A DNA stretch of 64,000 nt, taken from the NCBI RefSeq assembly GCF_003129965.1, contig NZ_NRCJ01000002.1:124001-188000 (forward strand), written 5' to 3'. Both the position numbers and the translations under genes were made by a program. The notes under the pieces were generated by a model that saw nothing but the letters and a program-made list of their open reading frames with translations, had not been told where the DNA came from and searched no databases. Origin of the DNA: Aggregatibacter kilianii. GTDB lineage: Bacteria > Pseudomonadota > Gammaproteobacteria > Enterobacterales > Pasteurellaceae. Within the stretch, counting starts at the first letter, position 1. Every line of letters begins with the position of its first letter. This document shows, piece by piece, positions 21,788-29,144 of this stretch.

Positions 21788-23782
21788 TTAGAAGCTATAT
21801 TTCAAATTCGAGAAATATACACGACCTTCTTCCGGATAGCCTGCTTGATAGTAGTAGTTTTTATCAAATAGGTTGGACACACCGGCTTCTACGGTAAATT
21901 GGTCTGTCACGTTATAGGTGACTTTTGCATTAGTGTTGCTGAAGCCTGAGAGTTTGACGGTGTTGTTACCATCAAGATAATAACGACCATGTTCAGCTTC
22001 TTGGCTGATGTAAAGGGACACATTCGGTACAATTTTCCAATCCGCATAAGCGAAGAATTTGTGTTTCGGCACATCGGTAACAATACGATCGTCCGTTCTA
22101 TTTTTGGCTAAGAGGTAAGTATAGTTTGCCCCGAAGGTGAGGTTATCGGTGGCAAAAATCGCTGCCGCAAGTTCAACGCCTTTGAAAGTTTCTTTGCCGA
22201 CGTTTTGGAATTGATTGGTGCTACGACCAATATTGACTTCATTAATCGCCTCCCTCACTTCGGAATAAAATAGCGCGCCGTCTAATCTTAACCAATCACC
22301 AAATGTCCGCATATAACCGGCTTCATAGTGATAAGCGCTTTCCGGGTTTAAGAATGGATTCGGCGCTTTAGGGCGTCTGCCTAAACCTCGGGAATAACGT
22401 TCTTTCATGGTAGCGAAGCGGGTTTTCTTGGCGAAACCGAGAGTAAATTCGTCCCGTTGATCAAAGCTATGTGACAATTTAATTTGGTAATTAAACGCGT
22501 GTTTATTGCCAATATCAAACGGGCAGATGACATGACGTTGTCCGCTTGAAACACATTGGCCTTCATATTTTTCTGCGCGGTTTGATTGCCGTTTATCGTA
22601 GCTTGCGCCGGCAATCAGCTTCGTTTGGTCGGTGAAACGGTAAGTATTTTCCAAACCGAAGCTGTAAGTGTGGTCTTTATCTACCGCGACCGGATCATTG
22701 TTATCATGTTCGCGATGAACGTCATATTTGATAATCGTGGAAAATTTTACACTGTCTTTTTCCGTTAAATCGCCTCCTAAATCAAAGCCTGCACCATAGG
22801 AATAATCACGGTAATAGCTATTGAAACTTGAATTTCTTCGTTGAGTGCTAAAAGAAGCATCGTCAAAAGCGCGCAAATCGTTTTTGAAAGCGTCATAGAA
22901 CACTTTGGTATTTAAATAAAGGTTATTCGTGCCGAATTCCGTGTGTGATAAGAAATAAATACTGTCTTTATCCCACATCGGCCAGCGCCAATATCTTGCA
23001 AAATTATCTTCACCGGAATAGCGCGGCGATTGTTTTCTGCCTTTTTGCGTAGAAAGCACCAACGCATATTCATCAGTCGTATTCGGTGTGAACGCCACTT
23101 TCAAGCTCAATTTTTTATCCCGTTGTACTGAATTTTCCGCACGACCGCCGTCATCGCCGTTCGGGTTAACTTGACGATAATGACGGGAAAGCTGTAGTCC
23201 TTGCTTTTTAAGGAAGGAGCCGCTTAATTGCGCGTAGAAATAGTCTTGTTTCGTACCCAAGTTAAAATAAGTTTGGTTGGTGGCGGTGTCGCCGCTTCTA
23301 CCGTGGGCAAAACCGTAACCGATAGAACCTTCAAAAGGTTTGGTCGGTTTTTGGGTAATCAGATTTACTGCGCCACCTAAGGTATTGGCGCCGTAGAGAA
23401 CGGAGCTTGCGCCTTTGGAAATATCAATGCGGGATAAATCGAAAGTGGTGAAACGCCCGATGTCCATATTGCCGTCATAAGGTACATACACGGGAATGCC
23501 GTCGATAAAAATCGGCACGCGACGTGAATCAAAACCGCGCACCAACAAATTATATTCATTGCGCGCCCCGCTACGATCTAAAAAGACGCCGGGTGTGGTT
23601 TTGGCTACGTCGGAGACGCGGATTTGGTTGTTTTTTTGCAAATCAGATCGCTCAATACGGGCTGTGCTTAAATCCGTAGATTTCTCGGCAATCACCTCAA
23701 TTTGTCCGAGGGTGAAAACCTCTTCGGCATACGTTGTTGCGCAAGCCATGGCGATGGCGGTGCAAAGCAGTGTTTTTTTCAT
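21788..23782 (-). CDS. TonB-dependent outer-membrane receptor
   Basis: Energy-coupled outer-membrane transporter. A 19-residue signal peptide ends at TYA; the mature end FTLGQIEVIAEK contains a TonB-box-like IEVIA. The plug follows (DVAKTTPGVFLD, LVRGFDSRRVPIFIDG, SSVLYGANTLGGAVNL; about residues 50-170), then a beta barrel ending in aromatic YFSNLKYSF. Two barrel cysteines (QCVSSGQRHVIC) may form a disulfide. It is downstream of, and 12 bases from, a small membrane-protein gene, and divergent from an ABC importer with Mo-box-like sites between. The substrate is not shown by sequence alone; molybdate/tungstate or a complex is inferred from context. Confidence 0.93.
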   Translation of the reverse strand: MKKTLLCTAIAMACATTYAEEVFTLGQIEVIAEKSTDLSTARIERSDLQKNNQIRVSDVAKTTPGVFLDRSGARNEYNLLVRGFDSRRVPIFIDGIPVYVPYDGNMDIGRFTTFDLSRIDISKGASSVLYGANTLGGAVNLITQKPTKPFEGSIGYGFAHGRSGDTATNQTYFNLGTKQDYFYAQLSGSFLKKQGLQLSRHYRQVNPNGDDGGRAENSVQRDKKLSLKVAFTPNTTDEYALVLSTQKGRKQSPRYSGEDNFARYWRWPMWDKDSIYFLSHTEFGTNNLYLNTKVFYDAFKNDLRAFDDASFSTQRRNSSFNSYYRDYSYGAGFDLGGDLTEKDSVKFSTIIKYDVHREHDNNDPVAVDKDHTYSFGLENTYRFTDQTKLIAGASYDKRQSNRAEKYEGQCVSSGQRHVICPFDIGNKHAFNYQIKLSHSFDQRDEFTLGFAKKTRFATMKERYSRGLGRRPKAPNPFLNPESAYHYEAGYMRTFGDWLRLDGALFYSEVREAINEVNIGRSTNQFQNVGKETFKGVELAAAIFATDNLTFGANYTYLLAKNRTDDRIVTDVPKHKFFAYADWKIVPNVSLYISQEAEHGRYYLDGNNTVKLSGFSNTNAKVTYNVTDQFTVEAGVSNLFDKNYYYQAGYPEEGRVYFSNLKYSF

Positions 23783-23794
23783 CTTAATGTCCTT

Positions 23795-24277
23795 TTAAGT
23801 TAATGATAAATGAGAAGTGAAGCGAAGTTGCAGCGCAATGGTGACGGCGGCAAAAATCTTTTCATCATTGTGCGGAAAATTCTCCCGTAAAGTGCAGTGG
23901 AAATTTTTAACGTTTATTTTTCCTTCTGCGAGTTCTTTCAGCAAAGTATCTAAATCGAGATTTAACTGTTCGGCAATTTGTGCGATGGAAAAATGCTCGA
24001 AAGTCATAATCAGCCGGTCCAAATTGCAATAACTCGGGTATTTGTTGTGTCGCACCAAATCGGCGAATTGCGTATTGATTTTCACCAGTTTGTTTTTTCG
24101 ATTAAGAATATGCAGTAATAAAGCGACGACCAACAATACGGCAAAGCTCACATGAATATTAAAGAGCGCCCCCATTTGCCAACCGTAAAACAGTCCCGCG
24201 CCGCTTATCACCACGCACAATAAACTGATAACCAGCGTACACAACAGCAAGAATTTGTAGATCACTTCAAATTTCAT
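23795..24277 (-). CDS. Small inner-membrane protein with a cytoplasmic-looking tail, unknown function
   Basis: 160 residues. Two hydrophobic helices (about 8-32 and 40-58) are followed by a soluble region with a helix-turn-helix-like stretch (IAQIAEQLNLDLDTLLKEL, about 97-115). In the second helix His42 and His56 are 14 residues apart, the spacing of heme-b ligands in cytochrome-b-type helices and similar to DUF4405 proteins; this is a pattern only. First gene of the unit with the TonB receptor, directly next to the Mo-box-like promoter. Function not recognised. Confidence 0.75.
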   Translation of the reverse strand: MKFEVIYKFLLLCTLVISLLCVVISGAGLFYGWQMGALFNIHVSFAVLLVVALLLHILNRKNKLVKINTQFADLVRHNKYPSYCNLDRLIMTFEHFSIAQIAEQLNLDLDTLLKELAEGKINVKNFHCTLRENFPHNDEKIFAAVTIALQLRFTSHLSLT

Positions 24278-24309
24278 GATGCCTCCAACAGAACTTTAGA
24301 AAAATTTAA

Positions 24310-24333
24310 CGATATATATCAAAAGATATAGCA
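24310..24333. promoter_or_regulatory. ModE-like Mo-box 1 in the divergent promoter
   Basis: CGATATATA-N6-GATATAGCA. The left arm fits the ModE arm CGNTATATA completely; the right arm fits TATATANCG at 6 of 8 defined bases. Expected occupant: molybdate-bound ModE repressor, if the genome encodes it. Confidence 0.6.
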
Positions 24334-24354
24334 GAAATATTCTAGCAAATTTTT

Positions 24355-24378
24355 CGTTATATATTCAAAAATACAGAG
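24355..24378. promoter_or_regulatory. ModE-like Mo-box 2 in the divergent promoter
   Basis: CGTTATATA-N6-AATACAGAG. The left arm is a full ModE match and is preceded by T as in the longer consensus; the right arm keeps 5 of 8 bases. A plus-strand -10 TAAAAT at 24387-24392 would place a weak -35 (TTCAAA, 24364-24369) inside this box, the geometry of a repressor site. Confidence 0.55.
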
Positions 24379-24436
24379 TGTTTCGGTAAAATTTAAACCC
24401 ACCGGATTTTATGACCGCACTTTTAAGGACATTTAG

Positions 24437-25438
24437 ATGAAAAAATGGATAATGTTGTTTTTCTTGCTATTCACCGCAAATCTTTGGGCGGAAGAACGTC
24501 CCGTTTTCTTTCTTGCCGGAGAGTTACCGACGCCACAGCGTATCGAAAAAGTGTTAAGCGCAGGTAATCCGAGCGATGTATTGTTGCTGTCTGTTGCACC
24601 GCAAAAAATGGTGGGACTGGCGGGCTTTAACATGGCATCGCAAGGCGGCAAATTATTTCCTGCCGAACAGCAGACCTTGCCGACCATCGGTAAAATCGCC
24701 GGTAAGGGCAGCACGCTTTCCGCCGAAAAAATCGTGGCGTTGCAGCCGAATTTGATTATTGATGCGGGCAATGTGACACCCAATTACATCGACCAAGCCA
24801 AACGCACGTTCGCGCAAACGGGCGTGCCGTATTTATTGTTAGACGGCAGACTTGCCGAAACGCCGAACACGTTGCGTGAACTGGGAAAATTGTTAGGGGA
24901 GGAGAAAACAACGGAAGAACAGGCGCAATATGCGGAAGAAACTCTAAAAAGTGCGGTCGTTTTTGCCGGTGTTTTACAGCCAACCGCGTATTTGGCGCGC
25001 AGCGCCGACGGATTGCAAACAGGACAAAAAGGGTCCATTCATACAGAAGCTATGGAGCTGGTGGGGTTGCGCAATGTGGTGGAAGGGGAGCACAAGGGTT
25101 TAACGCAAGTCTCGATGGAACAGCTTCTGTTGTGGGATCCCGATATTATCCTGACTCAATATGCCGAATTTTTCCAAACCATCAAAGATAATCCGCAGTG
25201 GCAACAATTAAGTGCGGTCAAAAATCAGCGCGTTTTTTTCATTCCGAATCAGCCTTTCGGTTGGCTGGACTCGCCGCCGAGTTTGAATCGCCTGCTTGGC
25301 GTGCGTTGGTTGCAGCATCTGTTAAGCAATAAGCCTATAGCGGATTTTGTGCCGGAAGTGCAACGATTCTATCAATTGTTTTACCACATTGAACTGTCAA
25401 ACGCGCAGGCGGAACAACTGCTGAAACAAGGAAAATAA
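24437..25438 (+). CDS. Periplasmic substrate-binding protein of a FecB/BtuF-type ABC importer
   Basis: A 333-residue exported protein with a signal peptide (cleavage probably after NLWA) and no lipobox. Domain organisation is that of class III (metal-chelate/B12) binding proteins: first lobe with LLLSVAPQKMVGLAGF, ALQPNLIIDAG, then a long helix, then second lobe with LLWDPDIILTQY and FGWLDSPPSLNRLLG. Its stop overlaps the permease start (TAATG), so it is the dedicated partner. It is 159 bases from a divergent receptor operon. Ligand is unproven; molybdate, tungstate or an iron/metal complex are the options. Confidence 0.88.
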   Translation: MKKWIMLFFLLFTANLWAEERPVFFLAGELPTPQRIEKVLSAGNPSDVLLLSVAPQKMVGLAGFNMASQGGKLFPAEQQTLPTIGKIAGKGSTLSAEKIVALQPNLIIDAGNVTPNYIDQAKRTFAQTGVPYLLLDGRLAETPNTLRELGKLLGEEKTTEEQAQYAEETLKSAVVFAGVLQPTAYLARSADGLQTGQKGSIHTEAMELVGLRNVVEGEHKGLTQVSMEQLLLWDPDIILTQYAEFFQTIKDNPQWQQLSAVKNQRVFFIPNQPFGWLDSPPSLNRLLGVRWLQHLLSNKPIADFVPEVQRFYQLFYHIELSNAQAEQLLKQGK

Positions 25439-26451
25439 TGCAACGATTTATCCAGCGTTCCCCACATCTTTTCTTTTTGCTGCTGATTGGATTGTTCATC
25501 AGCAGTATTTTGCTTGCGTTGAACGTCGGCAAATTTCCCGTTTCACCCGGGCAATTATGGCAAACGATCACCTGTTCGTTGGATTCCCAATGTCATGCGG
25601 ATTCGCCGATTCATACCGTATTGTGGCAAATCCGCTCTCCGCGTATTATCGTGGCGTGTTTGGTTGGTGCGGCGTTGGCTTGTGCGGGCGCGACGTATCA
25701 AGGTATGTTTAAAAACCCGCTGGTGTCGCCGGATATTTTGGGCGTATCCGCCGGCGCGGGATTTGGCGCATCGCTGGCGATTTTTTACAATTTGCCGATG
25801 TTTTATATTCAGCTTTTTGCCTTTCTCGGCGGTATTTTTGCGGTGTTTTGCGTTTCTCTCATCGCCACCCGCAGCAAAGATCAAGACCCGATTTTAGTGC
25901 TCGTCCTTGCGGGCATTGCCATCGGCTCCTTACTTGGCGCCGGTATTTCTTTGCTGAAAATCCTCGCGGATCCCTTCACCCAACTGCCTTCCATTACCTT
26001 TTGGCTATTGGGCAGTTTAACCGCCATCAGTCCGCAGGATGTATTGCAACTGGCGCCGATTTTAATTCTCGGCATGGCACCGTTATTTTTACTGCGCTGG
26101 CGATTAAATTTGCTTTCTTTGGAGGAAGAAGAAGCCCGCAGTTTGGGCGTGCCGATTAAAGCCACCCGTTACATTTTGATTATTTTCACCACCATTTGCA
26201 CAGCAAGTGCGGTCTCCGTGACGGGCATTATCGGCTGGGTCGGTTTACTGGTGCCGCACATCGCCCGTTTATTGGTGGGCGCGAATTTCATTTTGCTATT
26301 GCCGACCTCCTTGTTACTCGGCGCAAGTTTCTTACTCTTAACGGACACTTTAGCGCGCACCGTCGCCCACATCGAATTGCCACTCGGCATTCTCACCTCC
26401 GCCTGCGGTGCGCCGTTCTTCCTTTACTTATTATTGCGGGGCAGACAATGA
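25438..26451 (+). CDS. molB: FecCD-family ABC importer permease
   Basis: Ten-helix BtuC/FecCD-type permease of 337 residues. Family motifs: LWQIRSPRIIVACLVGAALACAGA (split: RSPRIIVA and GAALACAGATYQG), NPLVSPDILGVSAGAGFGA and GIIGWVGLLVPHIAR. It is translationally coupled to the binding protein upstream and the ATPase downstream (ATGA overlap). Similar overall to the H. influenzae MolB (HI1471) group; that assignment, and the gene symbol, rest on family resemblance plus the Mo context. Confidence 0.85.
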   Translation: MQRFIQRSPHLFFLLLIGLFISSILLALNVGKFPVSPGQLWQTITCSLDSQCHADSPIHTVLWQIRSPRIIVACLVGAALACAGATYQGMFKNPLVSPDILGVSAGAGFGASLAIFYNLPMFYIQLFAFLGGIFAVFCVSLIATRSKDQDPILVLVLAGIAIGSLLGAGISLLKILADPFTQLPSITFWLLGSLTAISPQDVLQLAPILILGMAPLFLLRWRLNLLSLEEEEARSLGVPIKATRYILIIFTTICTASAVSVTGIIGWVGLLVPHIARLLVGANFILLLPTSLLLGASFLLLTDTLARTVAHIELPLGILTSACGAPFFLYLLLRGRQ

Positions 26452-27197
26452 AGTTAATGGAAACCCGTGAGTTAGCCATCGGTTACGGCGATAACATTTT
26501 AGTTAACCGCATCAACTTTTCTTTACAGGAAAAGCAAATTTGTTGCCTGCTGGGCGCAAACGGCGCGGGAAAAAGTACGTTTCTAAAAACCTTACTCGGT
26601 TTACAGCCGCCGTTAATGGGCGGCGTGTATTGGCGACAACAGCCGCTTTCGACTTACAGCCAAGGGGAATTGGCTCGTAATATCGCCTATGTGCCGCAGG
26701 CACACCAACATTTGTTTCCGTTTTTGGTGCAGGACATGGTGCTGATGGGGCGTTCGGCGTTTTTGAAGTGGTATCAAACACCGAAAGCGGAAGACAAAGA
26801 ACTGGCACTGTCCGCCCTTGCCGAACTGCAAATCGAGCATCTCGCCAAGCGGTATTATCATCAGTTGAGCGGGGGAGAGAAGCAACTGGTGCTCATCGCC
26901 CGCGCCATTGCGCAGCAGGCAAAGTTACTGGTGATGGATGAGCCGACGGCGAGCCTGGATTTCGGCAATCAAATTCGCGTGCTGGAAAAAATCAAACAAT
27001 TACAAGCGCAAAATTTGGCTTTACTGATCACCACCCACAACCCGCAACAAGCTTTGTACTTAGCGGAAAATATCTTATTGCTCGATCAGGAATACGGCTT
27101 TCAACAAGGCTCAAGGGAAGAACTCTTAACCTTAGAAAACTTGGCGAAAATCTACCGCACTTCAACGGAGCAGTTAAAAGAACATTTGCTTTTCTAA
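26448..27197 (+). CDS. molC: ABC importer ATPase, metal-chelate type
   Basis: 249-residue nucleotide-binding subunit. Walker A GANGAGKST (about residues 37-45), Q-loop in YVPQAHQ, signature LSGGEKQ, Walker B LLVMDEPTAS and the switch His in ITTHNPQ are intact. The start ATG overlaps the permease stop. It completes a one-permease, one-ATPase importer, with homodimers expected. The symbol is used by analogy with H. influenzae MolC (HI1470). Confidence 0.85.
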   Translation: MKLMETRELAIGYGDNILVNRINFSLQEKQICCLLGANGAGKSTFLKTLLGLQPPLMGGVYWRQQPLSTYSQGELARNIAYVPQAHQHLFPFLVQDMVLMGRSAFLKWYQTPKAEDKELALSALAELQIEHLAKRYYHQLSGGEKQLVLIARAIAQQAKLLVMDEPTASLDFGNQIRVLEKIKQLQAQNLALLITTHNPQQALYLAENILLLDQEYGFQQGSREELLTLENLAKIYRTSTEQLKEHLLF

Positions 27198-27199
27198 TC

Positions 27200-27472
27200 T
27201 GTTTATTACCTATTTTCCAACATTATTGCCAAACCACAGGGTGTAACCTTAAGTACTGTGCACCGGGCGGTGCGCGAGGTAAACGCCGGATGGATATTCG
27301 TGCAATATGGCATTTGGGGGCAAACGTCGGCTATAAATTTAACGACAATTTCAGCCTACGCGTCGATGTGAATAATATTTTAGATAAACGTATTTATCGT
27401 AATGCCGGCACGGCGCGTACCTATAATGAACGCGGACGTTCCTATTTTGCGAATCTGAAATATAGCTTCTAA
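27200..27472 (+). pseudogene. Remnant of a second TonB-dependent receptor (C-terminal end only)
   Basis: The frame from about 27200 to the stop at 27472 encodes a barrel end: GANVGYKFNDNFSLRVDVNN, ILDKRIYRNAGTARTYNERG and the terminal SYFANLKYSF, close to the YFSNLKYSF of the intact receptor at 21788. There is no plug, signal peptide or start with a ribosome site. It directly follows the ATPase gene. Probably the leftover of a deleted or recombined receptor gene. Confidence 0.8.
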
Positions 27473-27532
27473 AAATGTAGTGAAAAGTGCGGTGTGTTTT
27501 CATCGCATTTTTTATGGACGTAAAACACATAA

Positions 27533-27567
27533 AAAAACAACCGCACTTTTTCAAGTACGGTTGTTTC
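27533..27567. terminator. Bidirectional terminator between the receptor remnant and mop
   Basis: AACAACCGCACTT pairs with AAGTACGGTTGTT (one mismatch) around TTTC, with T-rich flanks on both strands. One arm is an uptake signal. A second, inverted uptake signal lies at about 27483-27493. Confidence 0.8.
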
Positions 27568-27587
27568 GTTTTTAAATAGGGAATGAA

Positions 27588-27797
27588 TTATTCTACGCCA
27601 ACCATCACGGATGTGGCTTTGATAATCGCATAAGCATCTTTGCCTACGGTTAGACCTAATTCTTTCACCGCTTCAATTGAAATAGTGGAAGAAATCACGT
27701 TGCCACCACCGATGTCAATTTGAACGATAGCGTTGACGGAACCTGTTTCGATTGAAACGACTTTACCTTTTAATTGGTTTCTTGCGCTGATTTTCAT
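27588..27797 (-). CDS. mop: Mop, small molybdenum-binding protein (single TOBE/Mop domain)
   Basis: A 69-residue protein from MKISARNQLKGKVVSI; the start is chosen because AAGG lies 8 bases upstream, and an ATG two codons earlier is too close. The complete Mop fold is visible: RNQLKGKVV, ..GSVNAIVQIDIGGG, ISSTIS, AVKELGL and YAIIKATSVMVG. Members assemble as hexamers and store or buffer molybdate/tungstate in the cytoplasm. It is near-identical in length to the H. influenzae protein. Its presence beside the importer supports a Mo/W role for the island. Confidence 0.95.
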   Translation of the reverse strand: MKISARNQLKGKVVSIETGSVNAIVQIDIGGGNVISSTISIEAVKELGLTVGKDAYAIIKATSVMVGVE

Positions 27798-27877
27798 ATG
27801 CATATCCTTATGAGAATGCCTAAATAGGCGGGTTAAAAGAGTTTGTATTTTATAGAGAATTCACAAAAAAACCAATA

Positions 27878-28912
27878 CTACTTAATAGGTGGAAGCCCTT
27901 TTAAAATCTGCTGAACGTTCTCTCTGGTAAGGCTGTAATTATAATATCTTTGGTAAAAATCCTGTATTTTTGTCACCATATCCAAGTCAGCGAAGCGTTC
28001 AGGGTGGAATAATTGTGCAGCCCAGAGAATTTGTAAAGCTTCTTCCACGCTGTAACGATCCCAAGGGAACGTGCCTGTCGGGTTGGCATAAATACGATTA
28101 TTTCTCACGGCACGGATGGATTGCCAATTTGGATCCGCTTTGATTTTCTCAATGGCAGCTTGAGCCCGATTGCCGCTACTGCCGATAATAATCACGTCAG
28201 GATTCGCTTGCACAATCGATTCCATGGTGACAGCCACCATATTGGCTTCATCCGGAAACGCACTTTTGCCACCGGCCATACGAATCCATTCGCCGATCAT
28301 GGAATTACCGCCGTCAATTTTCAGTAAATCGGCACCGCCGGTAATGTGTAGCACAGTCGGTTTTTGTGAATCTTTCACGTCTTTAATACGTGAGTGCACA
28401 AAGTTGATATTATTATTTAATTCTCTAATATACTTTTTCGCTACTCCGGGTGCCTTCCCGCCCATTACCTCCGATGTAATCCGCACAGCTTTCTTTAGTC
28501 CGTCGAAGTCTTGAAAGTTTACTCGCACGCCTTTTAGACCTGCCTGATTAACTTTATTTAACATGGATTTTTTAGAAACGAGTACAACATCAGGGTTTTG
28601 TGCCAATAATTTCTCAATTAGAACCGTTTCGTCTCCGGTTAATACCGGCACGTTTTTTCCTTCCGGATAAACCTCGTTGTGCCAAGGTGTTGTTTTAGCT
28701 AAGGGAGTAGTTATTACCAGTTTATCGGCACCACCTAAAAGCAATACGATTTGGTTATTGTCTTGTTGAAGATCGGCAATGCGCTCAACGCGGTCAGGGA
28801 TGTCCACTTTGTTACCGTCCGTATCGGTAATAATTTTGGCTTGTGCGGAAAATGCTAATAGCGTAACGGCAAAAAGTGCGGTCGGTTTTAATGTTATTTT
28901 TTTCATCGTCAT
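27878..28912 (-). CDS. molA: MolA-like periplasmic metal-oxyanion binding protein
   Basis: 344-residue class III binding protein. The signal peptide MTMKKITLKPTALFA.. ends near SAQA; the start at 28912 has AGGAGG 5 bases upstream. Motifs: TDTDGNKVDIPDRVERIADL, LLLGGADKL, HITGGADLLKIDGGNSMIGE, and FPWDRYSVEEALQILWAAQL. These resemble H. influenzae MolA (HI1472), which binds molybdate and tungstate; this is from memory of the family. It has no adjacent permease on its strand, so it would have to share MolBC-like proteins at 25438-27197. A USS lies in the signal peptide region. Confidence 0.75.
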   Translation of the reverse strand: MTMKKITLKPTALFAVTLLAFSAQAKIITDTDGNKVDIPDRVERIADLQQDNNQIVLLLGGADKLVITTPLAKTTPWHNEVYPEGKNVPVLTGDETVLIEKLLAQNPDVVLVSKKSMLNKVNQAGLKGVRVNFQDFDGLKKAVRITSEVMGGKAPGVAKKYIRELNNNINFVHSRIKDVKDSQKPTVLHITGGADLLKIDGGNSMIGEWIRMAGGKSAFPDEANMVAVTMESIVQANPDVIIIGSSGNRAQAAIEKIKADPNWQSIRAVRNNRIYANPTGTFPWDRYSVEEALQILWAAQLFHPERFADLDMVTKIQDFYQRYYNYSLTRENVQQILKGLPPIK

Positions 28913-28944
28913 AAGTACCTCCTTAAAAATGTCTAATAGTGCAA

Positions 28945-28972
28945 ATTTTACGTTGTAATTCAGGCACGTCAA
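28945..28972 (-). promoter_or_regulatory. Promoter of the MolA-like gene
   Basis: On the minus strand, -35 TTGACG (28972-28967), a 16-base spacer, -10 TAAAAT (28950-28945). No Mo-box half-site is seen near it. Confidence 0.6.
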
Positions 28973-29144
28973 TAAACATAAATCCATTTAGCAAATTTCT
29001 TGCAGCTTAATGTTAATAGTTAAATAGAGTTAATGGATTTTTATACATTATTTTTATCTTGCTATCTTTAAATCGTATGTTCGGATACTAATTAAGCTCT
29101 ATTTATTTGATAAAAGTGCGGTCATATTTCTAAGTGTTTTACAC

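Noticed and set aside
28913-29144. Possible molybdenum-cofactor riboswitch before the MolA-like gene
   Set aside because: No conserved Moco-RNA core or large multi-stem structure is visible; only a normal promoter is.
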